Below, in pieces: positions 19,539 to 30,743 of a DNA stretch of 31,117 nucleotides. The stretch lies in assembly GCA_027575765.1 (NCBI GenBank), contig JANBPT010000552.1, positions 1 to 31,117 of the forward strand, written 5' to 3'. Position 1 is the first letter of the stretch; every line of letters starts with the position of its first letter. The DNA comes from Tieghemiomyces parasiticus (taxonomy: Eukaryota; Kickxellomycota; Dimargaritomycetes; Dimargaritales; Dimargaritaceae). The translations under genes were made by a program, and so were the position numbers. The notes under the pieces are model-generated. The model was not told the DNA's origin and did no database searches. It saw nothing but the letters and a program-made list of their open reading frames with translations.

Positions 19539-21138
19539 CTAACCAAAGTTGATCTGCATGCTGTCCTCGTCGTTGTCCACAAAAGAACTTACGATGCGCT
19601 CGTTCTTGGCTTGTGCTGGTGGATGAAAGGGAGGATATAAGGGAAGATGTACACCGGGCATGTCGTAGGAGTTGGTAAAAGAGTCTAATGATCATGGAGT
19701 CCACCCGCCTAGGGTCATAGTGCGATTCGTGGCGACCGGTGTCACATCCCTTTAGAGTCACACACTTACTTTCAGAGTCCACGACAAGTCCGGCGCCCAC
19801 CTCGCAGTCCTTGAGCTGGGCCTTGGTCTGGAGCTTGACATTATTACAAATCACGCAGCCGTCGAGCTTGACGCCGTCTTCGACGGTGATGTAGTCCATG
19901 AGTACCGAATTGACAATCTTGGCGTTCTTGCCAATGACGCAGTGGGCACCGATGACGGACTTCTTAACGGAACTCCGCTCGTCAATCTTGGTCTCTTTTC
20001 CCACAACAGAATCCGCGCCCACCTGCGACCGGGCGTGGACGTCGGCCGAAGGGTCCACCCGCGGCGTGTCCGTCTGTAGCTTGGATACGTGCTTGTTCAG
20101 GTCACAGTAGTGAGAGATACTGGCTGCACGGCCCAGGAAGCCCTGGGGGGCGACGAACAGATTGACCCGGAGTTGGTGGTCCCACGGATCAACACCGCGG
20201 ACCGTCGTCCAGGCCGCCACACTGGCTGTGGCCTTGTGGCGGATGGTCGCCGCAGACGCCGCCGCCTCGTAGGCCCGGTCAAGGCCCGCCGCCTCACACA
20301 CGTGCGGGCGGTACTGAGCCTTGATGAGGAGCGGGAGGACATCTCGGCTAAAACTGACGAGGGAGGCAGACTTTCCCGATTTACCCCGGGCCAGGGCAGG
20401 CGACCCAGTCGCGGATTGCGACTCCGTGGCGGCGGCGGCCACCATCCAGTCGAGAACCCACCGCTTGCAAATATAAATGTGCCCGTCCTGGAGGTGAGTG
20501 GTGAGCCGCAGACGTGGGAACCGGCGCAGGAGGTCGGTGCGTAAGTGGAGATGTTCCTTGACCCGGTCTCCGGCTTTTAGGTACAGTAGGCGGGACGCCA
20601 CCGGATCGTGGCCCACGTAGAGAGGCCACTCAGAGTCCTTGGTAGACCCCCCGCCGCCCTCGGACTTAGGCGGTTCGTAAAAGAGCGCGGTCAAAGTGGG
20701 GTTGGCAGACCGGTGGGCATCCAGGAGGACCTGCGGGGTACTGGTGGGCAAGGCGAAGACGCCGTCGCAGGTCAGGACGATAAAGTCGTGGAAGATACGG
20801 TTGGCCAGGTGCCGGAGCACCTCGGCAGTACCTAAGTGCTCGTCAACGGTGGCGATCTCGATGCTGGCAGGACCTTCGTACACCGTGCGTAGGTAGTGCG
20901 TGAGCTGGGTCTCGGAGGATGGACAGACGGCCACGATCACATCCCGCACCCCGGCGAGTTCCAGCCACTGCAAAGTGTAGGCGATCATGGGCCGGTTGGC
21001 GATGGGTAGTAGGGCCTTTGGAAGATTGTCGTCGGCGGTCAACGGGTACAGGCTACCCTTGTTCCCGGCCAAGATGACCGCCTGGAACTCAGGCACGATC
21101 TGAGACTTGACCGCATGGGTCTGGTCGAGCGTAAACAT
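19539..21138 (-). CDS. GCD1: Translation initiation factor eIF2B gamma subunit (2 exons)
   Basis: eIF2B recharges eIF2 with GTP in the cytosol; gamma is a catalytic-subcomplex partner of epsilon. Exon 1 is 21138-19770 and exon 2 is 19615-19539, giving 481 aa. The intron is 19769-19616 (GTAAGT...CCAG). Residues from about 18 form a nucleotidyl-transferase-like domain (VILAGNKGSLYPLTADDNLPK, then LLPIANRPMIAYTL). About 370-455 form the left-handed beta-helix of hexapeptide repeats (for example SVIGAHCVIGKNAKI, VKLDGCVICNNVKL). The small last exon supplies an acidic end (SSFVDNDEDSMQINFG). Without the splice, the frame would continue into about 120 residues of unrelated sequence. A second acceptor 5 nt further in (CACAAG) would break the reading frame. 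The start at 21138 begins MFTLDQTHAVKS; the frame is open upstream to 21264, but that part is Ser/Pro-rich and looks like 5' UTR. Confidence 0.93.
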
Positions 21139-21388
21139 GGCGGAAGAAATGGACGGATAAGACGGAGAATTTGAGGGAATGGAAAGGTGAACGGAGACGA
21201 GGGCTGAGGAAAATATATTGTGAAGCGGGTTGGTGCCGAGGACGATACGAGCTCGAGGTAACAACGACGTCGAATTGACTCCCCAGCTTCGAGTGGGGGG
21301 GGGCTAGCTTCCTACCCTCACGCAATAGTATACTGGGCACACAAAAAGCCTTATACCTAGACGCAAATAAACGTGGTGAGCTATACTA

Positions 21389-21935
21389 TTATATGCAAAC
21401 GAGTCTGCGCCGTGCGATGATGAACATCACACCACCGGTGTGTAGTATTTTCAGCATGTATCCCATAAATATGCGTTTCGATGAAGGCAAATTTTGCGTT
21501 GAACAAACCAAGCCATTAGCATGTGGGTTTGCATCAATGAACTTACAGCAAAGTAAGTAATGTTGGCAGAATGGCCAAAGGTCGGGCCTATCAGTACGTT
21601 GTCTCACAGCAGGCTGCAGTAATTCCATCCATTTATTAGATGAAGCTGTCTGCCCAGCCAACCCACCTCTAGAGTGCCTCCCCTCCATTGCATCGCATGG
21701 AGAGTGGCCCAAGTAGCTGGCTTTTGTCGCGGCTTAACCCTGCGATAACAGGGCTGGAACGTGCTTTGTGGACCTGACGGGGAACAGCCTTTGTGTGCTG
21801 GCACTTCACCCGTGGTTTCTGGTCAGCAGTAGTAGTGGCCTTGCGCTTTGCAGCCTTGGCAGGTGCCAGACCGCCACCACCACCATCATCCTGGGACTGT
21901 ATACGCTAGAACCACTCCAAAATCTCACTGTTGGC
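21389..21935 (-). pseudogene. Possible decayed coding sequence, frame-shifted
   Basis: Reading the minus strand downward from about 21935, one frame gives a Gly-rich then basic stretch (GGGGGLAPAKAAKRKATT, then KPRVKCQHTK). Sense-like sequence then moves between frames, ending in a 107-codon open frame (21712-21389). The basic start followed by scattered Trp residues (ATWATLHAMQW, NKWMELLQP) could be the remains of a Myb/SANT-like DNA-binding protein or a transposon gene. I cannot name a family. It may equally be non-coding DNA. Confidence 0.2.
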
Positions 21936-22875
21936 CCGGAGGCTCAAGAGGGTCGTGGTGTAGTAAATTCACGGGGGTTGGGAATACGATATTAAAGTAA
22001 AGGGGCTATAGGGCAGTCTCTGGTTTATTGAGGCGGCCGGTTGCCAGATACTATATATCCATTTCGGCCTTGACTTCCAACCGTTGATGCGAAGTGGCAG
22101 TAGTAATGAATATATCATAGGAAAAGCAGCAGGAAAAAACACAGGATGAAGGAGACGAGAGGACACTGAAGCAGGTTATCCTAAGAAAGACTCTTCGTAG
22201 CATAATGCATCAAACGGTGTAGGCGACTTCGATGAACTCGGCTTATCGTGATCGTTCCGAACCCAGGGGAGAGGTCACTGTTAAAGCTGCGATCATTAGT
22301 TGGCGATTATTCCGACCACGATAATCATCAATGGTGGTGAATAATATCCCAGATCAGTTTTCAGCCCAGCCATCAGTGGCATTGACCTAGGCTGGTATGG
22401 CAAGTAGCGTCTACCTGGCACTGTCGATGCAGTTCGAGGACCTGGCGTCGGCGACATCAAAAGCAACAAGTGCAACGCAGGATCTAATCGTTCTAGCACA
22501 AAATGTGGCGACGCATACCAGCTAGCCACAGCCCGTGCAAACAACGCGTCACCCAAGACGCAAAGTTGGCGAGTGGGTAGCGCAAGTTTCTTATCTCAGC
22601 AGGCGGAAATAAATAAATCTACTGCTATGCGAACACTCCTGCAAACTACACTAGACGGCTCAGGGAGCCCAAGTTTGAATGGGCGCTATAATAGGAACAG
22701 CCAATGGCCACATTACTCTCAAATCCGCAGGGCATGACGGCAGGTCAAAACGTGTCACGTCAGTTTACTACGTTGTCCAAGCCTCCCCCTCCCCAGTGGC
22801 TGTGCCTTGCTAGGGTTCTCGAAGTTAGGTTAGTCAGCCTTTAGCCAACGCATCTTCGCTTTCCTTCTTGATACC

Positions 22876-22892
22876 AGAGAGAGAGAGAGAGA
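22876..22892 (+). repeat. (AG)n microsatellite upstream of DDI1
   Basis: About eight AG units in a row, followed by a purine-rich tract to about 22907. It lies about 220 bp upstream of the DDI1 start. Simple repeats of this sort are common in promoters and vary between strains. Confidence 0.9.
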
Positions 22893-23109
22893 GGAGAGGG
22901 GAAGGAACTCCGCCGCTACACCTTTGGCCTACTTACCAGCCCTGACCTGTCATCTTGTTAGTCCTACAGCTTTCTCTTCACTTGACTACCTCATTCACCT
23001 TTCTTTCTTCGCAAATTGCCCATCTGGTAGACTGGCTCCTGACCGTACTTCTCCAACCCGACCCGATCCAAATTTCGCCCAGTCCCAAGGTTGCTACCGT
23101 CACACTACC

Positions 23110-24789
23110 ATGCAGCTCAATGTGCTCACCGCGGATGAGCATATCCATATCGTTGAGGCCCAGTCGGACTGGAACCTACTTCGCCTCCATGCTGCCGTCC
23201 AAGCTGCGGTGAGTTTGGGTGGTTGACGGCTGAACTGCACGTATGGCCCGAGCCTGACAATGTGACTGCTCTCCCATCTGTACTTCTATCCGCCAGCTGG
23301 TCCGAGCTAACGGCACACCTAATTGCACCCTATCCCCTTTCTCTGCTGATTTTTGACCCGCTCCACAGACACGCATTCCGGCAGCCGAGCAGGTCCTTCT
23401 CTGGCAGGGTAATCCGCTAGAGGACCCTGGCAAGTCCCTCGGCGACTATGGCATCACCGACGGAGAAATATTACAGGTTATCGGCTCAACTTCAGCCGGT
23501 CTGTCCGCCGTCTCCATGGCTTCATCTGCATCGAGTAACAATCCTGAGGAAGCCCTTCGACAACTGGTCTCCCGTGACCCTCGTTTGGCCCAGGCTTTGC
23601 AAGCACGACCCGAGCTCCATGGCCCCTTGGTCGAACGTATCCGCCAGCAACAACAGATGCAGGTAAGTATGTGCAGCGGTAGGCTATGAACGAATCCGAC
23701 TTGGATCCTAATAAGCAAGCAACGAATGACCCGGCCATCCAATAGGGCCGACTCGCCGATGTATAGACTGCCTCCCGGGGGAGAGGGTTTGGTACGCATT
23801 TGGCGGACGGCCTGGTCCCCTGGCGTATGTGGAGTTGTTTTTACCACGCCTCCTACCACTCGCCCGTGGGCTTAGCCTTGCCCGCATCAAACGGAAGATC
23901 CACCCCCTAGCACATGAGAAAGAGCATCTGAGACCAACACATTCCGCCCTGTCAAACTTTGGACCCCTCCCGACAGCACCTCACCGAGGCAGACATGTTC
24001 AACCCGGAGGCGCAGGCCCGTATCGAGCAGATGATTAAGCAGCAGGCCATCGAGGAAAATTTTCATGCTGCGCTGGAGCACACCCCAGAGGCCTTCGGAT
24101 CGGTGACGATGCTCTACGTCGACTGTGAGATTAACAAGACGCCGGCTAAGGCCTTTGTGGATTCCGGAGCGCAGGTCAGCATCCTTAGCGCCAAGTTTAC
24201 ACGCGAGTGCCACCTGAACCACCTCATTGACACGCGGTTCAGCGGGGTGGCCCGCGGGGTGGGTACCGGAAAAATCCTTGGCCGCGTCCACCAGGCCCAC
24301 CTGGTCTTGGGCGGCCAGCACCTTGTGTGCAGCTTCAACGTCCTGGAAAGTATCGACATGGACATCCTTATCGGACTCGACATGCTCCGCCGTCACCAGG
24401 CTAGTATTGACCTGGCCCGCAACGCCCTCGTCGTCAACGGGGTTGCGACGCCCTTTTTGCCTGAGCACGAGGTGCCCAAGTTCAGTGCCGAGGAGATAGC
24501 AGCCGAGCGCCAGGCCACAGTTCCCGGTGTGACGGGATCCCCCGCCGGCACATCAACACCAGGGTCGGCGCCAATTACTTCTATCCCATCTGCCCCAACC
24601 GCCGCCACACCTACCTCCGCCCGCGTCCCTGCTACGCCCCAGCCCACCTCGGTCGCCTCCCGGCAGACGTTTCCCGAGGCAAGCATTGGCTTCCTCATGG
24701 AGCTGGGAGCCAGCAGGAGTGAGGCGATCCGGGCTTTAGAACGTACAGGTGGCAACTTGGACATGGCTGCTGGCCTGCTCTTTGAATAG
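23110..24789 (+). CDS. DDI1: DNA-damage-inducible protein Ddi1, ubiquitin shuttle and aspartyl protease (3 exons)
   Basis: Exons are 23110-23208, 23369-23662 and 23977-24789, giving 401 aa. Introns are 23209-23368 (GTGAGT...ACAG) and 23663-23976 (GTAAGT...ACAG), all phase 0. Ddi1 carries ubiquitinated proteins to the proteasome and cleaves heavily ubiquitinated substrates. The order is complete: an N-terminal ubiquitin-like domain (1 to about 75, crossing the first joint), a helical linker (about 90-160, LRQLVSRDPRLAQAL), and a retropepsin-like protease (about 170-300). The catalytic motif is AFVDSGAQVSILS (Asp193), with the later strand MDILIGLDMLRRHQ. A Pro/Thr/Ser linker precedes a C-terminal UBA domain (about 362-401, GFLMELGASRSEAIRALERTG). 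All three modules look intact, whereas some DDI proteins lack the UBA. An AATAAA follows the stop by 33 nt. Confidence 0.96.
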
Positions 24790-27700
24790 CCAAGTTACTT
24801 TCCGCTCCCAGGTCACCGGGAAAATAAAGATACGCGCTATGCACGGACACTGTACTGGTCTTGGTCTCTCCACTCATACCCTCGTTCCCGTTCTGGATTA
24901 GGTACCGTGAGATGTACTAATGCGGACAGCTGAAACGCTTGCAGCAGTGTGTGTGTGCAGGGCCATATTGCCATATCTTAACATTGAGTTCCAGACCGGT
25001 ATTCATTCTTCAGATGTCGTTCTACTTGTCATGTCAGATCACCGCGCCTATTGCAGTGTTAGCGAGGTTACGGGGAAAAGGCGGAGGGGGAGGGGTTAAT
25101 CCTGGGGCCAACAATCTACAACAAACTGAGTGTCACCAAATTACGATTGCCTGGGAAGGGTTATGGAACGGGCTACCGGTGACGAACGTGGTCTTCATTG
25201 TACGAGGTTGTTCTGTACACCAACGTTAAGTGTACACCTTGCCTCACGGCCCATTGGTCACGAACCACGTCTTTATTTCAGCGTCTCCATTCTACTTTGG
25301 CTGTGGGTTTCTGCCTATCGGCCTGGATCACGGCAGGTTGATTTGTTTTTTATAAAAGTATGCCTTCAGCCTGGTGGGTTCTTCTACAGATGCCAAGGAG
25401 CCGACCTTCAGTTCTCCCTGATATTCTGATGCTTCCACTTGCTCTCGTAATAAGGTTCGTCAGTTATAAGTTAATCTCTCGGGTACTTCCGGCTGACCAC
25501 AAGCGCGAGCTGGAATTGGCGAAATCAGGACTCTCGGACAATGTTAATGGCAGATGGTATTATAAGGTGCTGGACCCAATGATTGCCTGTGACGAAAAGG
25601 TTCAGACTAGTTCACGAAGCCTGAATAGACTTCGGAAGATAGGCTGTTCGGTGCTGGAGCTGTATATCGTTCGACAGTGTTTCCTACATTGGCAAGCACC
25701 GTCAGCGGATATCGTGCCATCCTGAAATTGCGACCTGGTAGCCTCGGGGTGTTTGAACCCGTTTCCACTAACGCAACTTCTTTGACTGTTTCCTATCATA
25801 TCCCAAAATAGTTAAATCTTGACGGCAGACATTGGGTAGTACCGTTTGTGACCACATACTAAGCAGAACCGTATGCTATAATACCATATAGACCCATCGT
25901 TAACGGCCAGTGTCTGTTAGCAGCGTTCAAATTGTCCACGGCACCATGTTCAGCCCGATACCTTCACAACCTGCCAACATAGCTTCCAGAAACCAATTAC
26001 CTGGAACTCACCTAGGCGGGCATTATTTTCCTCACCCGTCTCTGAGTCAATGTCACCGCCGAATTCCGTGTGCCCTCACTTTCGCTAAGTCTTGTCCTTC
26101 TCTTTTCAACTCCAATCGCCGGTTGCGCTATACTGGGTCCTTGTGATTGGCTAACAGCTATTCACTGTCTTGCGAATGCTATTTCTTATGAAAAGCCCGG
26201 CGCTGGACCTCAAGATTATCCGCCAAACAGAGGATGTATCACCTTGGGTCTCATTCACTGCCCTTGAGGGCGTAACCAACCATATCCCGCTTGACCGAAT
26301 TTATACATTATGTTCCCCATTTTGCTTGTGGGTCGTGTGTCTCCGCCGGCACCTCAGGATGTAACTTCGTTGTCACCTACTAATCACTTCTTATCCACAC
26401 TGGCCAGTCAGGCCATTGCCAGGTGGTCGCAGCTCTTTCGCCAGGCTAGCCCGTATAAGCCAGTATTATTTGCCCCTCAGTGCTGCCTTTCCCTACACGT
26501 CATGGCAAAGTGCCGCCACACCCACCGTATGATAACTTATTTCCCTCCTTCCTCATTCCACTTACCCTTCACCACCCATGTGGAACGCGACCAACCCCGA
26601 TTCTGAAACGAGGTAGGGAGACGTTGTAATAGCTGGTATAGTGCCTACTCGGTGACATCGGAATATTTTTTTTGCCCGCTTCGTCAGTTCGACCGCGATT
26701 GAAACTTAACTGCTCGATCCATTCCACTAAGGTAGCTGTTGCATAGCCCGCTCCGCGACTCGTCGACGCCCGTCGTACTCAAAAGATTCCCAATCCCCAG
26801 CGCCGTCTCCGCCTAATTCATTATCTGCTGTCAGGATACCCTTATCGCCCCTTGGGACCTCTACGCTAGGGTAGTCTACATTACCACGGTTGATTCAATA
26901 ATATAGTCAATAAATTTGAAGTCGGTACGATAACCCATGCAACACTCGCATCGGACCCGATCGCCAGGCTTTGGCTACTACTGTCATTAAAACCTTATAT
27001 GGTTAGATTAAGCTATAGAATGAAGATAATGATAATACTGTGTGTGGATGTGGATGGTGCATATTGGGGGCCGCAGACCTACTGTTCTAGTATTCAAGAC
27101 ATGGATATAAACATTACCGGGGTATACATTAGCGATAGAGTCCCGGGCCGACTAACGATGGTGAAGCAGAAAGGCAACGGTTCGAGGGCCGCTGGAACTT
27201 TGGCGGAAGGGTTTCACCTCCGACTGTGAGCAATCACAGCCTGGGAGATTATTAGTCCACAACGTTTCAACCCCCTTCTGACAATCCAAGTCCCTTTGTC
27301 GACCCATTTGTCGGTGCCGTAGACCAAGGCGATCACAACAGTGCCTGCATGTTCCCAGCAAAGGGTTGAGCTTTCAGCCGGGTCAACCTTGACTCTGGGC
27401 GCACCAGCGTATGACTATCGTGTTATATATATATTTTTTCAGTCGACCGAAGTGTTTACCTTCGAGGTTGAGTTTCGCTTCACTGAGCACTAGGCGAACC
27501 AAGTACGGCCCCCCAAACCGGTTCGGTTGGGCGGTGAGAAGCTGGCAAAGTGTGCTACCACGCCAGACGTTACCACGGGGTACTAATTGGCAAATAATCA
27601 ACTTGCCTTCGCCAACCAGCGTAGTCTGCCATCGTTTAGCGGCATTATTGCCGCCCGTTTCCGTAAGCACCGCTAGCTGTTGGCTGGGCAGGTGGCATCG

Positions 27701-28505
27701 CTGTCTTTCTACCGTTTACCCAGTGTGCCATACGAACTCGCCGGACTTGCCTGTAGACTGGTATAAACTCTAACAGGTGGATAGGAGAAATGATTCTCAC
27801 TGCAACTGGATTAGGCAGGATGGATTAGCGCACGCCATTATTGAGGAGCAATTACTTTATCTAGGGTTTTCAGTGTGCCGAGTTCCGCTTTACCCAACTC
27901 AAACTACGCCGTGTGTGCTGACCACCGCCGGTGGAAGTAATAGAAGGTAGTAGCACTGGAGGCTGGGGACTAATCCTCCTCTTTTATTCCGGTTACGTCG
28001 TCACTGAGGAGACCTCCACTAGAACCGACTATAAGAACTAGGTGTTATGGTCCCTCTCCCGAAGAGTTGCCTTTGTACTCACTCCCATTACTGTTATCCA
28101 GGTATGAGATTCCCTTCCTTTCACTACACCCGACTCCTTCACCTATCCCAGTCCAGTGGTGCGTAATTTTTTTTCTACCTTGATACGCACACGCACCCAT
28201 CAGGCCTCGCTCGTTTTCCCCTTTGCACCTTTACATATCAAATTTGGACCAATTTTCCGCTACCATCCCCACTACCCCCGGCCAGGCCAATCTTCCCCCA
28301 CCACTATAGTTCCCCACTGCATTGAAAAATTTGTTACTCGGCCCCTCTGCCCCTAAGATCTACACACCATTCAATTGGTACAAGCATAAAACAATACACA
28401 AAAAGCGCCCCGTATCCGACCGGTGCGACTCATTATCTTGCTTGACTCCACTTTTTAGCCACTCTCAACCCCCTAACCACTGCTCAAACACCTCCAAGCT
28501 TAACC
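24790..28505. other. 3.7-kb region without recognisable genes
   Basis: This is the longest gap inside the gene-bearing part. Open frames up to 121 codons exist (25360-25725 plus, 27411-27773 plus, 27383-27670 minus), but none shows a family motif, and the last two overlap on opposite strands. A TGAGTCA lies at 26043-26049. The final 350 bp before the carnitine acetyltransferase gene are C/T-rich on the plus strand and probably contain its promoter and 5' UTR. No tRNA is seen. Confidence 0.5.
24823..24828 (+). terminator. Polyadenylation signal of DDI1
   Basis: AATAAA, 33 nt after the DDI1 stop codon and well placed for 3' end formation. Confidence 0.6.
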
Positions 28506-30449
28506 ATGACCAACGCTCGGTATACCCGTCGGCCAGAGAATGTCCGCAAGCACCAGGCCAAGCTCCCGCCATTGCCGGTCCCTCCGCTGCGCGAAACGGC
28601 GTCCCGGTATCTCGAATCCCTCCTCCCGGTACTCACCCCGGAGGAATATCAGCGCAGTGCCGCCGCCGTGGCGGATTTCATCAGGCCTGGGGGACAGGGC
28701 GAGACCCTGCAGCGTCTTCTAGAAGCCCACGCGACCACCGAGGGCAACTGGTTGGAAAGTTGGTGGAGGGACATAGTGTACCTCGAAGGCCGTGACCCCT
28801 TACCGCTAAATAGCAACTGTCACCTCACCGTCCGCGACGACCCTCAGCAGGCCACCGCCCAAATCGACCGACGGACCGGTCGGTACAACATCCCCGGGAG
28901 TACCTTCACTCCATTCCAGCTCCGCCGCGCCGCCCACATTATCCATGAGACGGTCAACTACTGCGAGGTAGTCCAGACCGGTGCCATTCCCCTCCCAGTA
29001 ACGCGTCAGGGCCCGCAGTGCGCTGAGCAGTTCTTCAGCTTGTTTGGTACCGTGCGCATTCCGCAGCGGATCCGAGACCGGCTTCGACAGGACGATCCCT
29101 TAAAACTCCGCCATGTGCTTGTCATGGCCAAGGGTCAGGCCTACCGCGTACCTGTCCTAGCGGATACAGGCCCAAACGGGCCCCGGGTACGACTAACGGT
29201 GGGTGACCTTGAGGATCAGCTGTGGCAGGTGGTTAAGGACGCGCAGCATCCGTCTGTCGCGAGCGCCCCCTCTGTCGCTCTGCTCACCGCTGGCGATCGT
29301 GATAACTGGGCCGATGCCCGTACCCATCTCCTACAGCTGGACCCGCGTAATGCTCAATACTTTGAGGCGGTTGAAACTTCTATTTTCGGCCTGAACCTCG
29401 ATGACTACCACTTTGCCACCGACCTCAATGCCAGCACCTCTAACGCCGCCATCGGCCGCGGAGGCCGTAACCGGTGGTTCGACGTCTGTATAACGGCCAT
29501 TGTGGACTCCAGTGGACGAATGGGTTGGAATGGTGAACATGCACCATGTGATGCAACCGTCATGGCCCTGCTTGTCGACTATGTTTTGGCCACTCCGATC
29601 CGCTGGCCCCACGTATGCCCCCGCAGCGACCCGGAAAATGTAACCGTTCCGCCCGTCGAACGCCTCGCCTTCGTTACCGACCGCACCGTCGAAGAGGCCA
29701 TTGGCCGAGCCGCCGCCCAGGGACAGGCCATCGCCGACCGCAGTACCATCCATGTCCAATCATTCACGGAGTACGGCGAGACCTTTATCAAGCGGGTTGC
29801 CCAAATGCCACCCAATTCGTTCATCCACATGGCCGTGCAGCTTGCCTACTACCGGTTGCACGGGCGATGCGTACCAACCTACGAGGCCGTAGGCACGTGC
29901 AGCTTTAAACACGGTCGGACCGAAACCAACCGTGTGCTCACCCAGGAGAGCCTAGCCTTTGTCCGCGCCATGGGCGGTAGCGACAAGGTCAGTGAGGCGG
30001 TCGCTTACGACCGGTTACGACGTGCCACGAAGGCCCACGCCCGTAACGGAGCGCGAGCCTCCATGGGAGGCGGCATCGACCGGCATCTTTTTGGCCTCCA
30101 GATGGCCTACCACCATCTTCTCGAGCCGCTTAGCCCCGACCGGCCCAAACCGGAACTCCACCCCGTGTTCAGCGACCCTGGTATGACCAAGTCGGCCCAT
30201 TGGGTTCTCAGTACCGCCAACTTATTTCCCAGCTCCACCTTCGCTAGTACCGGGTTTGGTGCCGTTGTACGTCCTGATGGCTACGGCGTGAGCTATACCC
30301 GTGCAGCCCACTCGTTCCGGTTTAATGTCGAGACTACCGTGGGTAGCAGTACCAATCCGGCTGCCCTGTGTAATGCCATACGCCACGCCCTGTTGGACCT
30401 CGGGAAACTCTGCCAGGAACAGGCCTGCGGGATTCCGGCCAGATTGTGA
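28506..30449 (+). CDS. Carnitine O-acetyltransferase
   Basis: One exon, 647 aa, a member of the choline/carnitine acyltransferase family. It moves acetyl groups between CoA and carnitine, which lets acetyl units leave peroxisomes and enter mitochondria. Residues 21-45 carry the family's opening block (LPPLPVPPLRETASRYLESL). The catalytic His is in NGEHAPCDAT (His345). The late block around 570-597 shows STANLF then GFGAVVRPDGYGVSY, a substrate- and CoA-side signature. Length matches fungal enzymes such as Cat2 (about 670 aa). The last three residues, ARL, fit the peroxisomal targeting signal PTS1. The N-terminus is basic (TRRPENVRKHQAK) but is not clearly a cleavable presequence. The start at 28506 has a good context (AACCATGAC) and is the first ATG in frame. 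I would not choose between CAT2- and YAT-type names from sequence alone. Confidence 0.93.
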   Translation: MTNARYTRRPENVRKHQAKLPPLPVPPLRETASRYLESLLPVLTPEEYQRSAAAVADFIRPGGQGETLQRLLEAHATTEGNWLESWWRDIVYLEGRDPLPLNSNCHLTVRDDPQQATAQIDRRTGRYNIPGSTFTPFQLRRAAHIIHETVNYCEVVQTGAIPLPVTRQGPQCAEQFFSLFGTVRIPQRIRDRLRQDDPLKLRHVLVMAKGQAYRVPVLADTGPNGPRVRLTVGDLEDQLWQVVKDAQHPSVASAPSVALLTAGDRDNWADARTHLLQLDPRNAQYFEAVETSIFGLNLDDYHFATDLNASTSNAAIGRGGRNRWFDVCITAIVDSSGRMGWNGEHAPCDATVMALLVDYVLATPIRWPHVCPRSDPENVTVPPVERLAFVTDRTVEEAIGRAAAQGQAIADRSTIHVQSFTEYGETFIKRVAQMPPNSFIHMAVQLAYYRLHGRCVPTYEAVGTCSFKHGRTETNRVLTQESLAFVRAMGGSDKVSEAVAYDRLRRATKAHARNGARASMGGGIDRHLFGLQMAYHHLLEPLSPDRPKPELHPVFSDPGMTKSAHWVLSTANLFPSSTFASTGFGAVVRPDGYGVSYTRAAHSFRFNVETTVGSSTNPAALCNAIRHALLDLGKLCQEQACGIPARL

Positions 30450-30743
30450 ATGATGCTTCGAACGGAATTGTGAAAATGCCGGCTGTGGGTTTTATTGTGT
30501 CGACCACAACGACACATTTTGGTTACGTCGGGTACCCTTACACGATGCATTGAAGCACCTGTCTAATGTTTGGCTTTCTCTGAAGGAAGTCGTCTATTTG
30601 TTCTTTCTGTTCTGATATCCGGCGGCTCTTTCATTGCAACTACTTTAGCAAATGAATATACACATACTACTCTCGTTCTCTATTCTACTACTGTCTAATA
30701 ACACTTGTCAACTATAATGGCTAGAACAGGAAGTATACAAGTG

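Larger units (their letters stand above)
21139..23109. other. Divergent intergenic region, GCD1 / DDI1
   Basis: About 2 kb between two divergent genes, so both promoters lie here. It contains a possible protein relic on the minus strand (21389-21935) and an AG microsatellite (22876-22892), listed separately. Between 22000 and 22800 I see only short frames without motifs. The last 200 bp before DDI1 are C/T-rich, as in other upstream regions of the window. Confidence 0.5.

Noticed and set aside
21139..21264. A 42-residue N-terminal extension of GCD1
   Set aside because: It is Ser/Pro-rich and unlike eIF2B-gamma. The internal ATG at 21138 starts the conserved domain with the usual spacing.
25360..25725. 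A 121-codon plus-strand frame in the large gap
   Set aside because: No family motif, no recognisable domain and no supporting neighbour. In non-coding DNA of this composition such a frame can arise by chance.
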